From Thermoplasmatales archaeon ex4572_165 (GTDB lineage: Archaea; Thermoplasmatota; E2; DHVEG-1), in contig NJDG01000002.1 of assembly GCA_002254885.1 (NCBI GenBank), positions 1-59,964 of the forward strand: a stretch of 59,964 nt of DNA. Reading direction: 5' to 3'. A program made the translations under genes and the position numbers. The notes beneath the pieces were generated by a model. That model was given only the letters and a program-made list of their open reading frames with translations. It did no database searches and was not told the origin of the DNA. Numbering within the stretch: the first letter of the stretch is position 1; each line of letters begins with the position of its first letter. Below are positions 16,220 through 25,056 of the stretch, piece by piece.

Positions 16220-17461
16220 ATGAAAAAAATTGTAAATATTACTAGTTTATGTTTATTTATAGTGATTGTATTTATTGTCGGTTGTATACAATCTGACGAA
16301 ACTGAAGAAAGATATGAAGATACAAGAGATAAAATGGATACATTTGTTTCGATTATTTTATATTCTTCTGATGAAGTTAAGGCAAATGATGCAATTGAAG
16401 CTGCTTACAACAGGATTGATGAAATTGTTTCTCTTGCAAATAGATTCAATGAGTCATCCGAGATTTCTCGGTTAAATTCAAATGGAATATTGAATAATCC
16501 TTCCTCTGAACTTGTTGATATGATTGAAATATCAATTAAGTATAATACAATAACAAATGGGGCATTTGATATTACGATTCTCCCATTGTTGGATCTTTGG
16601 AGTCCATCCAGCAGCTCCAGCCCCTATTATCTTTTTAACATGAGCCAATCCTTTATTAACAATCTTAATTCAGGGACTATTACTGATGATGTTAAACTCA
16701 TTTTTTCAAGTTATAATTATACTTTAAATGAAACCCCAACAGTAAGCTATAATAATGATGCTATGCAATGGACTGTTAAATCTGGTTGGATAGATTTCAT
16801 TGTAAAAAATGAAGACAATGTTTTGAATGTTTATACTGATTTTTTCTGGAATGTTAACTATTACAAGCAAGAAAAATACATTAACACTACGATGAAATAT
16901 ATTGGATCTGAGAAGATAACTGTTTCTGATGATGTAATACTTCTTGAGAATGGAACGAGTCTTACTCTTGACGGTATTGCTAAAGGTTTTGCTGTTGATG
17001 AAGCATTAGAAATCTTGAAAGAAATGGATATTAATAGTGCTCTTATCAATGCCGGTGGAGATATTGCAACTTATGGAACAAAACCAGAGGGTGCAGACTG
17101 GATTACTGGCCTTAGAAATCCAGATGATGCTAATGAGTCAATTATGGAGTTTTGTCTTTCAGGGCAGGCTATCGCTACTTCTGGAAATTATGAACGATAC
17201 TTTAATCAAAGTGCCAAGGTAGGTCATATAATGGATCCGGCTTCCGGGCGTTCGGTTACGATGTGTTCTAGCTCTACGATAATCGCGAATAATTGCACTG
17301 TTGCAGATATCTTAGCTACCGCAGTTTTTGTTCTTGGACCCGTTGATGGTGTAAATCTTGTTGATTCATTACACAATGTAGAGACAATTGTCTTAGGTTA
17401 TAACGATCCCCAGAATATATTTTATTCTTCTAATTTAACCGATTTTAAGATTCAGGTTTAA
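16220..17461 (+). CDS. apbE: ApbE-type FAD:protein FMN transferase lipoprotein
   Basis: Attaches FMN covalently to Thr in RnfG and RnfD. A lipobox (IVGC at about residue 16) anchors the 413-residue enzyme outside the membrane, as is usual for ApbE. Family marks include the opening MDTFVSI, GAFDITILPL, the flavin site LDGIAKGFAVDEAL and NAGGDIATYG, the catalytic region near ATSGNYERYF and HIMDPASGR, and the C-terminal ADILATAVFVLG. There is an insert of about 100 residues between GAFDIT and LTLDGIAKG that makes it longer than the usual 330-350. It lies 28 bases before rnfC, and its target sites are present in the downstream rnfG and rnfD. Confidence 0.92.
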   Translation: MKKIVNITSLCLFIVIVFIVGCIQSDETEERYEDTRDKMDTFVSIILYSSDEVKANDAIEAAYNRIDEIVSLANRFNESSEISRLNSNGILNNPSSELVDMIEISIKYNTITNGAFDITILPLLDLWSPSSSSSPYYLFNMSQSFINNLNSGTITDDVKLIFSSYNYTLNETPTVSYNNDAMQWTVKSGWIDFIVKNEDNVLNVYTDFFWNVNYYKQEKYINTTMKYIGSEKITVSDDVILLENGTSLTLDGIAKGFAVDEALEILKEMDINSALINAGGDIATYGTKPEGADWITGLRNPDDANESIMEFCLSGQAIATSGNYERYFNQSAKVGHIMDPASGRSVTMCSSSTIIANNCTVADILATAVFVLGPVDGVNLVDSLHNVETIVLGYNDPQNIFYSSNLTDFKIQV

Positions 17462-17489
17462 ATATATCCGATAATATTAGGTTTTTAAA

Positions 17490-18809
17490 ATGTCACTGTT
17501 CAACAATAAACAAAGCCATGGAGTTCATCCACCAGGAAATAAAATCACTGCAAATAAAAAAATTGAGAGAGCCCCTCTTCCAAAAAAAGTGATACTTCCG
17601 CTTAGTCAACATATTGGTGCTCCATCAAAAGCAATTGTAAAAAAGGGTGACGAGGTAAAAGTAGGTCAAAAAATCGCCGAGGCAGGTGGTTTTGTCTCAG
17701 CCCCCATTCATTCAACTGTTTCTGGAAAAGTTTCTAAAATTATCGAGATGATTAGCTCAGTTACATCAAATGTTGGTAATGCTATTGTAATTGATGCAGA
17801 TGGTAAAGATGATTGGGTTAAACTTAATAAGCCATCTAAAATTGATAAACTTTCAAAAAAAGAGATTTTAGATCAAATAAAAGATGCTGGTATTGTTGGT
17901 CTTGGTGGTGCAACATTTCCAACTCATGTAAAACTTCAGCCCCCTCCCGATAAAAAAATTGATACGATTATAATTAACGGCTGTGAATGTGAACCTTATA
18001 TCACATCTGATCATCGTTTGATGCTTGAGTATGGTGAAGGCATTCTAAAGGGACTTGAAATAATGATGAACGTCCTTAGTTGCAATAAGGCATATATTGG
18101 TATTGAAAGTAATAAGCCTGATGCCATTGAAAACATGAAAAAAATTGTTTCAGAATCAAACAATTCAAATGAGATAATTGTAGAATCACTACCCGCTCAA
18201 TATCCAATGGGTGCTGAAAAGACTCTTTTGAAAAAGATCCTTGGATTAGAGGTACCAATAGGTGGCCTTCCAATGGATGTTGGTGTAGTTGTTCAAAATG
18301 TAGGTACTTTAAAGGCAATTTATGATGCTATATATGAAGGAATTCCACTTATTGAACGTGTTGTGACGGTTTCAGGTGCAGTAAAAGAACCAAAGAATGT
18401 TATATCTCGCTTTGGAACTCCTGCCAGTGAAATTATTGATTATTGTGGTGGTTCTGCTTCAAATGCCGATGTTATGATATTTGGTGGACCTATGATGGGT
18501 ATTGCCCAAACTTCTTTTGAAACCCCTACAACAAAGGGAACTAATTCAATTCTAATAAAGAAAAATACTAAAGAGATTGAAAATAATTGTATTCGTTGTG
18601 GTACTTGTGTTGAGAACTGCCCTATGAATCTGATGCCTTTGATGTATGTTGCCTATGTTAAGAAGAGCATGTATGATGATTTGAAGGATTACTGGATTGA
18701 TAACTGTGTTGAATGTGGTTCATGTGCTTATGGTTGTCCTGCAAACATCCCTCTTGTTCAATATATAAAAGTAGGTAAGGCTGAACTAAAAAAGAGGGGA
18801 GATAATTAA
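17490..18809 (+). CDS. rnfC: Rnf complex subunit RnfC
   Basis: Peripheral iron-sulfur/flavin subunit of the ion-translocating ferredoxin-oxidising Rnf complex. The 439 residues begin with the typical VILPLSQHIGAPSKAIVKKG sandwich domain, followed by the flavin/nucleotide region (GLGGATFPTHVKL, NGCECEPYI) and two C-terminal 4Fe-4S motifs (CIRCGTCVENCPMNL and CVECGSCAYGCPANI). It is the first gene of rnfCDGEAB, the order also found in Methanosarcina. Its stop overlaps the rnfD start. Whether it accepts NAD(H) or another carrier here cannot be read from sequence. Confidence 0.96.
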   Translation: MSLFNNKQSHGVHPPGNKITANKKIERAPLPKKVILPLSQHIGAPSKAIVKKGDEVKVGQKIAEAGGFVSAPIHSTVSGKVSKIIEMISSVTSNVGNAIVIDADGKDDWVKLNKPSKIDKLSKKEILDQIKDAGIVGLGGATFPTHVKLQPPPDKKIDTIIINGCECEPYITSDHRLMLEYGEGILKGLEIMMNVLSCNKAYIGIESNKPDAIENMKKIVSESNNSNEIIVESLPAQYPMGAEKTLLKKILGLEVPIGGLPMDVGVVVQNVGTLKAIYDAIYEGIPLIERVVTVSGAVKEPKNVISRFGTPASEIIDYCGGSASNADVMIFGGPMMGIAQTSFETPTTKGTNSILIKKNTKEIENNCIRCGTCVENCPMNLMPLMYVAYVKKSMYDDLKDYWIDNCVECGSCAYGCPANIPLVQYIKVGKAELKKRGDN

Positions 18810-19867
18810 TGGCTGAAGAAACAGTTGATCAGAAAAGACTTGTAGTATCGACATCCCCACATATGCATGATAAAAAAAATACAGAAAAAATCATGTATAT
18901 TGTTTGTCTTGCTCTTCTTCTTCCAATTATTGGTGGTGTTTATTTTTTTGGAATTTACACCATTCTTGTTGTTTTAGTCTCGGTCATTACTGCCATTATA
19001 ACAGAATTTCTTGCAAAACGACTTAGGAAAAGAGAATTTATGATGGATGGAAGTACTATTGTAACAGGAATTTTATTTGCTCTTGTTCTTCCACCAAGAA
19101 TTCCATTATGGGCAGTAATAATTGGTGCTGCTTTTTGTATTGCCATAGTTAAAGAGGCTTTTGGTGGTCTTGGTTATAATATTTTCAACCCTGCTCTTGC
19201 AGGTAGAGCATTTATTACTGTAAGTTTTGCAAGTTTAATGACAAGTTGGATTGCTCCTGTAACATCTATTATGTCTCTTGATTCAATTACCTCAGCAACA
19301 CCATTAGGCGAAGGTTTTTCTTATGCTGGTAGTACTTCTGATATGTATATCGAGTTGTTGTTTGGTAATGTTGGTGGATGCATTGGTGAGACATCTGCTC
19401 TTCTCATTCTACTCGGAGGTTTATTGCTTATTGGTACAGGTGTAATAAAGTGGAGGATTCCCACAATTTATATTGGAACTGTATTTCTATTAACTTGGAT
19501 TATACCCGGCCAGGATCCAGTTTTTCATATTCTTGCAGGTGGACTTTTCCTTGGTGCCTTTTTTATGGCTACTGATTATGTAACTTGCCCGATGACAGCC
19601 AAAGGTCAATATATTTTTGCTTTTGGTGCAGGTTTATTAGTGGTACTTATTCGTATTTATGGTTCTATGCCAGAGGGCGTTGCATTTTCAATTCTTTTAA
19701 TGAACGCATTCACACCACTTATTGACCGGCACATAAAGCCAAAACCATATGGCTTTATTCCACCAGAAAAAAAATCAAAGTTTCTATTAAAAAAGATAAC
19801 AAAAACAGCAGATGTCACAGATAACTCTGATCAAAGTGATACTAATAAAAAGGAGGGAAAGAAATGA
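18809..19867 (+). CDS. rnfD: Rnf complex subunit RnfD
   Basis: Membrane subunit carrying covalent FMN. The 352 residues contain about nine to ten transmembrane helices, the conserved GYNIFNPALAGRAF segment and the flavinylation motif SATPLGEG, in which Thr is the expected FMN attachment site. The C-terminal hydrophilic tail (about residues 315-352, Lys/Asp/Ser-rich) is longer than in many homologues. It overlaps rnfC by one base and rnfG by four, which points to translational coupling. Confidence 0.96.
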   Translation: MAEETVDQKRLVVSTSPHMHDKKNTEKIMYIVCLALLLPIIGGVYFFGIYTILVVLVSVITAIITEFLAKRLRKREFMMDGSTIVTGILFALVLPPRIPLWAVIIGAAFCIAIVKEAFGGLGYNIFNPALAGRAFITVSFASLMTSWIAPVTSIMSLDSITSATPLGEGFSYAGSTSDMYIELLFGNVGGCIGETSALLILLGGLLLIGTGVIKWRIPTIYIGTVFLLTWIIPGQDPVFHILAGGLFLGAFFMATDYVTCPMTAKGQYIFAFGAGLLVVLIRIYGSMPEGVAFSILLMNAFTPLIDRHIKPKPYGFIPPEKKSKFLLKKITKTADVTDNSDQSDTNKKEGKK

Positions 19868-20448
19868 GAAAAACCAATTTCAAGGTAGACATCATTCCAA
19901 TTCTTTTCCTTACCGTAGTAGTATGTGTTTCAGTTATAGCTCTTGCATATGTTAATAGTATAACTTATGAAAAAATAGAGACTGCAAAACTTGATGCATT
20001 TAAAGAAAAATTAAGTGTTCATTTTGCAGATATGACCGATTTTACAAGTAATGACGCAAATGATTGTTATATTGTTTTTACAAATGATGACATTGCAGGT
20101 TATGCAGTAAAAGCAACGGGTTCGGGTTATGGTGGAACTATTGAGCTTTTGGTTGCTTTAGAACCAACGAATATAATTTCAACTGATGATCTAATAATTC
20201 GAGGATTATCCGTAATATCTCACTCAGAAACCCCAGGTCTTGGAGATAAGATCACCAAATCATCGTTCCAAAATCAGTTTATGGGAGTTGCATTTTCTGG
20301 TATTGAGCTTAGTAAAACCGGTGGGGCTATTGATGCTATCTCTGGTGCAACTATTAGTTCAAAAGGAGTTATAAATGGTATAGTTTCCTCAATTGAAGCT
20401 AGATTTGATTCTCTTGTTGAACTGGTTTCATCAGTGGAGGTGTCCTAA
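19864..20448 (+). CDS. rnfG: Rnf complex subunit RnfG
   Basis: Extracytoplasmic flavin subunit. It has one N-terminal transmembrane helix (about residues 9-30), then an FMN-binding domain with GYAVKATGSGYGGTIELLVA, the PGLGDKI element and the flavinylation motif SGATISSKG, where Thr carries FMN. It is the probable exit point of electrons on the outer face, where the nearby thioredoxin-fold proteins also are. At 194 residues it has normal length. AGGGAAAG just before ATG 19864 is the ribosome binding site. Confidence 0.95.
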   Translation: MRKTNFKVDIIPILFLTVVVCVSVIALAYVNSITYEKIETAKLDAFKEKLSVHFADMTDFTSNDANDCYIVFTNDDIAGYAVKATGSGYGGTIELLVALEPTNIISTDDLIIRGLSVISHSETPGLGDKITKSSFQNQFMGVAFSGIELSKTGGAIDAISGATISSKGVINGIVSSIEARFDSLVELVSSVEVS

Positions 20449-20450
20449 AC

Positions 20451-21065
20451 ATGATTAATCTATTGAAAAATCTTAAAAATGGATTATTAACTGAAAACCC
20501 TGTATTTGTTCTTCTACTCGGTCTTTGTCCAACACTTGCTGTTAGTACGTCTATTGATAATGCTTTTGGTATGACTGCTGCTGTTATGTTTGTTTTGATT
20601 TCGGCCAATATTATTGTTTCACTTATCCGTGGTGTTACACCAGATCGTGTTCGCATTCCAGTATTTATTGTAATTATTGCGTCTCTTGTAACAATTGTCG
20701 ATCTTTCTATGAAGGCATTTATGCCAGATCTTTCTAAGTCTCTTGGTATTTTCATTCCACTTATTGTAGTTAACTGTATTATACTTGGTAGGGCAGAAGC
20801 ATTTGCATCCAAAAATACTCTTGCCGATTCGATTGCTGATGCGTTTGGAATGGGTATTGGCTTTGGACTTGCTATTACCATTATTTCCTTTTTTAGACAG
20901 CTTCTAGGAACCGGTGAGATAACAGTTTTTGGAACTCATATCTTTTCTGCCCCTGGCTTATTTGATAATCCCATGTCAGTTTTTATTCTTCCAATGGGTG
21001 CATTTCTTGTGTTAGGTTGCTTGCTTGCAACTCTTCGTTATATAGGGGTGATTGAGAGTGGATAA
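20451..21065 (+). CDS. rnfE: Rnf complex subunit RnfE
   Basis: Integral membrane subunit of 204 residues with six transmembrane helices. The family features NPVFVLLLGLCPTLAVS, VNCIILGRAEAFAS and the Cys that helps bind the iron-sulfur centre shared with RnfA (LGLCP) are visible. It begins three bases after rnfG, preceded by GGAGG, and overlaps the rnfA start. RnfA and RnfE are inverted-topology homologues that form the membrane electron path. Confidence 0.96.
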   Translation: MINLLKNLKNGLLTENPVFVLLLGLCPTLAVSTSIDNAFGMTAAVMFVLISANIIVSLIRGVTPDRVRIPVFIVIIASLVTIVDLSMKAFMPDLSKSLGIFIPLIVVNCIILGRAEAFASKNTLADSIADAFGMGIGFGLAITIISFFRQLLGTGEITVFGTHIFSAPGLFDNPMSVFILPMGAFLVLGCLLATLRYIGVIESG

Positions 21066-21633
21066 TCTTTTTTCAATATTCATCATGATGGCGCTTGTGA
21101 ACAACTTTGTTCTTGCAAAATTCCTAGGACTTTGCCCATTCTTTGGCGTCTCAAAGAAACTGTCAAGTGCTGTGAGTATGGGCCTTGCGGTTATTCTTGT
21201 TATGCTTGCTGCATCCGTTGTCTCTTGGTTGCTTTTCTATCAATTGCTTGTACCATTTGACATTATCTATATGAGAACTGCAATTTTTATTTTAGTTATA
21301 GCATCTCTTGTTCAGATTCTTGAAATCACAATTCGTAGGACCAATGTTGACCTATACAATTCTCTTGGCATTTATCTTCCATTGATAACAACTAACTGTG
21401 CGGTTCTTGGTGTTACATTTATTAATGTTGATCAAGCATTTAACCTTCCTGAAACCATTGTTAGTTCTCTTGGTGCTGGTGTTGGTTTTACCTTAGTTCT
21501 TGCTATTATGTCTGGTATTCGAGAGAGGTTGGATCTTGCTGATGTTCCAGAAGCTTTCAAAGGTATGCCTGTCGCATTTCTTATTGCAACGATTCTTGGT
21601 ATTGCATTTCTTGCTTTTGGAGGAATGATTTAA
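21058..21633 (+). CDS. rnfA: Rnf complex subunit RnfA
   Basis: Integral membrane subunit of about 191 residues with six helices, homologous to RnfE. It has NNFVLAKFLGLCPFFG and TTNCAVLGVTF, with the two Cys that ligate the membrane 2Fe-2S centre. I chose GTG 21058 rather than the TTG at 21052 because AGGGGTGA at 21044-21051 sits at the right distance only for the GTG. It overlaps the end of rnfE by eight bases, and its stop directly precedes the rnfB ATG. Confidence 0.95.
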   Translation: MDNLFSIFIMMALVNNFVLAKFLGLCPFFGVSKKLSSAVSMGLAVILVMLAASVVSWLLFYQLLVPFDIIYMRTAIFILVIASLVQILEITIRRTNVDLYNSLGIYLPLITTNCAVLGVTFINVDQAFNLPETIVSSLGAGVGFTLVLAIMSGIRERLDLADVPEAFKGMPVAFLIATILGIAFLAFGGMI

Positions 21634-22248
21634 ATGGATAATACAATACTGATTATTGTTTTCCTAACACTTGTTGGTATGGGTTGTGGTATTGCAATTT
21701 TTTTGGCAAACAGATTCCTCCCTGAAGAAGATAGGCTCTTAAAGAAAACTGAGGAAATTTCAAAATTTCTTCCAGGAATGAACTGTGGTGCCTGTGGTCA
21801 CCCAGGTTGTTTTGCCTACGCAGGTAAGATTGCAAATGATATCGATATATTGAAGACTAGCCCGTGTATGGTTCTTATGAATGATGATAAAAAAGTAAAT
21901 GCTCTTGGTAATGCTCTTGGAGTTGATCTTTCAGCCGGTGATAAAAAGGTTGCTGTTGTCCATTGTAGTGGCAATTCTGAAATTCTCTATGAGTATAAGG
22001 GAATTAATACTTGTAAGGCTGCTGCTCAACTTTCAGCAGGTTTTAAGAAATGTCCTTATGGTTGTATTGGTTTTGGCGATTGTGTAAATGTTTGTCCAGA
22101 AAATGCAATCTCAATTGATCCAGAAAAAAAGATTTCGATAATCGACCCTGGTAAATGTATTGGATGTGGACTTTGTACAAAGGAATGCCCTCAGAACCTA
22201 ATTGAGATTATTCCTGCTAAAATGCCTCAGTATCTAGAATATCCCTAG
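21634..22248 (+). CDS. rnfB: Rnf complex subunit RnfB (prematurely ended by a frame break)
   Basis: Iron-sulfur subunit that takes electrons from ferredoxin. It has an N-terminal membrane helix, a 4Fe-4S domain (MNCGACGHPGCFAYAGKI plus a later Cys) and a ferredoxin module with CIGFGDCVNVCPEN and CIGCGLCTKECPQN. Translation stops at 22248, but the next frame carries straight on with CSLGCIHCRLC and FDPEKCLLASAAIEKCP to 22432, as expected for the last RnfB cluster. Deleting one C from CCC at 22243-22245 restores a protein of about 265 residues (QYLEYPSRERC). Sequencing error is the simplest explanation. A truncated RnfB might still work. Confidence 0.93.
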   Translation: MDNTILIIVFLTLVGMGCGIAIFLANRFLPEEDRLLKKTEEISKFLPGMNCGACGHPGCFAYAGKIANDIDILKTSPCMVLMNDDKKVNALGNALGVDLSAGDKKVAVVHCSGNSEILYEYKGINTCKAAAQLSAGFKKCPYGCIGFGDCVNVCPENAISIDPEKKISIIDPGKCIGCGLCTKECPQNLIEIIPAKMPQYLEYP

Positions 22249-22432
22249 TAGGGAAAGGTGCTCACTTGGTTGCATTCATTGTAGGTTATGTGTAAAAGCA
22301 TCTGAGAACGATGAGGTCACTTGGAATGATAAAAAGGATCTTCCAGTCTTTGATCCAGAGAAATGTCTTCTTGCATCTGCTGCTATTGAGAAATGTCCAA
22401 AGAAAGTAATACTTGAAAGAACTGGAAAATAG
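22238..22432 (+). pseudogene. rnfB: Out-of-frame C-terminal iron-sulfur segment of RnfB
   Basis: This frame opens after a stop at 22235-22237 and has no start codon in context. It encodes CSLGCIHCRLCVKASEN, then FDPEKC and AIEKCPKKVIL: a four-to-six-Cys iron-sulfur motif with the ending typical of RnfB. It can only be made if the upstream frame shifts by one base near 22243. The 11-base inverted repeat CCCTAGTAGGG (22243-22253) covers the break point. Confidence 0.75.
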
Positions 22433-22443
22433 TACATAATGAC

Positions 22444-22923
22444 CTAAACGACAAGGATTCTTTTTATTTCACTTTCTAATTTTTGGATGAATAAAGGAAT
22501 GTTTTCTGATATCTCTTCTGAAAATTTATCTGAAAGAGAAACAGATGCTGGTTGAATACCAAAAACATATATCTGCGGCGGGTTCTCTTTAATATCTTTA
22601 ATACTTTTTATAACTGTAAAAATATCTGAACCATGTGTTGAAACAGTTGAAGTTATCTTATTTGAAGAATGGATTTCATTAGTTGAAAAAAAGAGATATT
22701 CACCAGGTTTTCCCTCAAAAAAAACTGCATCAACAAGGATAACTGCTTCATACATGGAAATAAGGTGAAAAAGGTTCATTCCACCAGTTCCACCATCAAT
22801 GAAATCAACCTTGGAGAATTCTTTATGTTCCTTTTTTCGTATCTTATTTACTAAATAGATTCCAATTCCATCATCAGATCGATATGGATTACCTATCCCA
22901 ATAACTGCATTTGAATTTTCCAT
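22444..22923 (-). CDS. [NiFe]-hydrogenase maturation protease (HyaD/HycI family)
   Basis: Endopeptidase that trims the large-subunit C-terminus after nickel insertion. The 159 residues show the family opening VIGIGNPYRSDDGIGI with the nickel-sensing acidic residue, then VDFIDGGTGGMNL, VILVDAV and THGSDIF, and FGIQPASVSLS. ATG 22923 is preferred over GTG 22929 because AAAGGTG lies just before it. It is the last gene of the hydrogenase operon, 46 bases after hydA. Its presumed target, the hydA tail after DPCISCSTH, is right upstream, and the tail there (FLDVKFEK) is the likely cleaved peptide. Confidence 0.93.
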   Translation of the reverse strand: MENSNAVIGIGNPYRSDDGIGIYLVNKIRKKEHKEFSKVDFIDGGTGGMNLFHLISMYEAVILVDAVFFEGKPGEYLFFSTNEIHSSNKITSTVSTHGSDIFTVIKSIKDIKENPPQIYVFGIQPASVSLSDKFSEEISENIPLFIQKLESEIKRILVV

Positions 22924-22969
22924 GATCACCTTTATTCATCTTTTATGCAAGTAAGGTTAAGATGTGTTT

Positions 22970-24271
22970 TCATTTTTCAAATTTGACATCTAAAAAATGT
23001 GTACTACAAGAGATACATGGATCATATGCTCTTACAAGCATTTCAAGATTTAACTCAATTTCTTTTTCAGGTTTATCTAGAAGAGTTGGAGCGAAAGCTT
23101 GCATATCCTGCTGAATATTATTATGATTTTGATTTGTTGGAATCACACAATTTGCCTTGGTACATATACCTTGTTTATTGTATGTGTAATCATGGAAAAG
23201 AATTCCTCGTGGAACCTCAATAGCACTGATTCCTCTACCAGCCTTTATTTTAATATCAGGTTTTTCATCAGTTTTCAAACCATTTTCAATAACCTTATCA
23301 ATCAAATTTATTGAATCTTCAACCGAATGAACAAATTCTACAACTTGGGCAACATTATTCATAAAAGGATTATATGTCACCGGTTTCAAGGAAAAACGTT
23401 TCGCCCATTCCTTTGCAAGCGGTGTTAATTGAGACGAATTTAAATTAAATCTAGCAATCGCACCAACCATATATGATTCTCTCTTATGTTTACAATATTT
23501 TGCAGTTGATTGAGGGACAACAAACTCATTGACAATAGATTCATATTCTGAAACTTCAATTGGGTCAGTATCAGTTGATCCAACCTTACCATCATAAAAT
23601 GCGTATTCATCTTTTGATGTGAGTGCTATATATTCAGTTTCTCTTGAAAAATCAGGTAATTTTCCTGCATTATCTAAAATTACTGTCGCAACATCATCAC
23701 AAACCGGTATCATTTCCTCTAAACGTTTTTTCATAGCTATAAATTGTTTTTCAGATGGAACATGTGAAAAACCACCAGGTATTAATGAAATTGGATGAAT
23801 TGTTCTACCACAAATGAAATCACTTAATTCATTTGCAAGTCGGTGTAATGAAATAATTTTTTTAACAATTTCTGTTGCCGAAGAAACCAAAGGAACCACG
23901 CTTCCCACACCAAATAGATCCGGTGCAACTAGATACCCTACATGTAAAATATGACTCTGCATATTTTCTCCATGTAATGCAAGTTTTCTTAGGAGTTTTG
24001 TTTGATCTGAAATGGATATGTCCATTGCTGCTTCTGTTGCTTTTAATGATGCAAGAGAATGTCCTATTGAACAAATCCCACAAATTCGTGAGGTAATATG
24101 AGATAATTCATTGTAGGGTCTTCCTCTTACAAAGGATTCAAAGAAACGTGGAGCCTCAGAAACCTGCCATTCAATTTTTTTGATGTTGCCACTTTTTGCA
24201 TTCATGATAATGTTTCCATGGCCCTCAACTCTTGTGAGATGTTCTACATTGATTGATACTTCCTTGCTCAT
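22970..24271 (-). CDS. hydA: Sulfhydrogenase large (alpha) subunit, group 3b-type [NiFe]-hydrogenase
   Basis: Catalytic subunit holding the NiFe centre. The N-terminal motif RICGIC (in HITSRICGICSIGHSLAS) and the C-terminal DPCISCSTH supply the four nickel-ligating Cys. The opening HLTRVEGHGNI is standard. The length of 433 residues suits the HydA/group 3b family, in which H2 or sulfur/polysulfide reduction is coupled to NADP(H). It overlaps hydD by four bases. It is cytoplasmic and has no signal. The group assignment rests on gene order and partner domains, not a tree. Confidence 0.95.
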   Translation of the reverse strand: MSKEVSINVEHLTRVEGHGNIIMNAKSGNIKKIEWQVSEAPRFFESFVRGRPYNELSHITSRICGICSIGHSLASLKATEAAMDISISDQTKLLRKLALHGENMQSHILHVGYLVAPDLFGVGSVVPLVSSATEIVKKIISLHRLANELSDFICGRTIHPISLIPGGFSHVPSEKQFIAMKKRLEEMIPVCDDVATVILDNAGKLPDFSRETEYIALTSKDEYAFYDGKVGSTDTDPIEVSEYESIVNEFVVPQSTAKYCKHKRESYMVGAIARFNLNSSQLTPLAKEWAKRFSLKPVTYNPFMNNVAQVVEFVHSVEDSINLIDKVIENGLKTDEKPDIKIKAGRGISAIEVPRGILFHDYTYNKQGICTKANCVIPTNQNHNNIQQDMQAFAPTLLDKPEKEIELNLEMLVRAYDPCISCSTHFLDVKFEK

Positions 24272-25056
24272 TTGGCTTCCTCCTTTTTGTTTTGATCTTT
24301 CTTTTCATGATATCTATATGTAAACATGGTTTTTCTATGTAAAATTTCATCAGGATCCAAACCATATTTTTCTAAAACTGCAAAATGTGCATTTTCATGA
24401 GGATGACTGACATATCCTCTGCATGCTTCACATTCATTGCCATATGTTGGACAAATTGCTCCACATCCTGCTCTTGCAAGGGGCCCCATACAGAATTTTC
24501 CAATTGTAAATAAACATTCATTTTCAGCTTTTTTACATTCCACACAGACTGAGTAATCTGGAATTGACGGTTTTTTCCCATGAAGTAGAGCTGAAACCAA
24601 TTTAACAAATTCACCTTTATCAATAGGGCAACCCGGCAGTATAAAATCCACTTTCACAACTTCATCTAATGCTTTTTGTTTTGGTTTTTCAAAAAATGGA
24701 TTAGAATCGGAGATGACCATTGATGATGCTTGTGGATAAACATGTTTAAGATTTTCTTTTGAAGTCCATTGATTTCCTAATTTTTGTACCCCTCCCAAAT
24801 GTGCACACGCTCCAAGAGCAACAAGGATTTTTGCATTTTTTCGTATTTTTTTAATTCGTTTTTCATCAATAGGTCGAGTGATGGACCCTTCAACAAATGC
24901 AATGTCATATGATTCCGAATCATCCGTCATTATTTCTCGAAATGCAACAATATCAACAACATCTAAAACATCAATTATTTGTTCTTCTAGATTTGCAATT
25001 TGCAGTTGACAACCTTCACAACTGGCAAAATCAAAAAATGCAACTTTTGGTTTCAT
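24268..25056 (-). CDS. hydD: Sulfhydrogenase small (delta) subunit
   Basis: Electron-transfer subunit of the NiFe hydrogenase. It has the proximal-cluster motifs SCEGCQ, LGACAHLGG and LPGCPIDKG, followed by Cys-rich sequence (CVECKKAENEC...CMGPLARAGCGAICP...CEACRG) for two more 4Fe-4S clusters. The C-terminus ends in a charged tail (KKDQNKKEEAK). The 262-residue gene overlaps both neighbours by four bases, so hydBG-hydD-hydA are translated together. Confidence 0.95.
   Translation of the reverse strand: MKPKVAFFDFASCEGCQLQIANLEEQIIDVLDVVDIVAFREIMTDDSESYDIAFVEGSITRPIDEKRIKKIRKNAKILVALGACAHLGGVQKLGNQWTSKENLKHVYPQASSMVISDSNPFFEKPKQKALDEVVKVDFILPGCPIDKGEFVKLVSALLHGKKPSIPDYSVCVECKKAENECLFTIGKFCMGPLARAGCGAICPTYGNECEACRGYVSHPHENAHFAVLEKYGLDPDEILHRKTMFTYRYHEKKDQNKKEEAK

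Noticed and set aside
20399-20881. Minus-strand frame of 160 residues opposite rnfE
   Set aside because: It is the antisense of a membrane protein gene inside an unbroken operon.
21790-21810. Possible haem motif in RnfB (CGACGH)
   Set aside because: The spacing is C-x-x-C-G-H, not C-x-x-C-H, and the Cys belong to the known 4Fe-4S domain.
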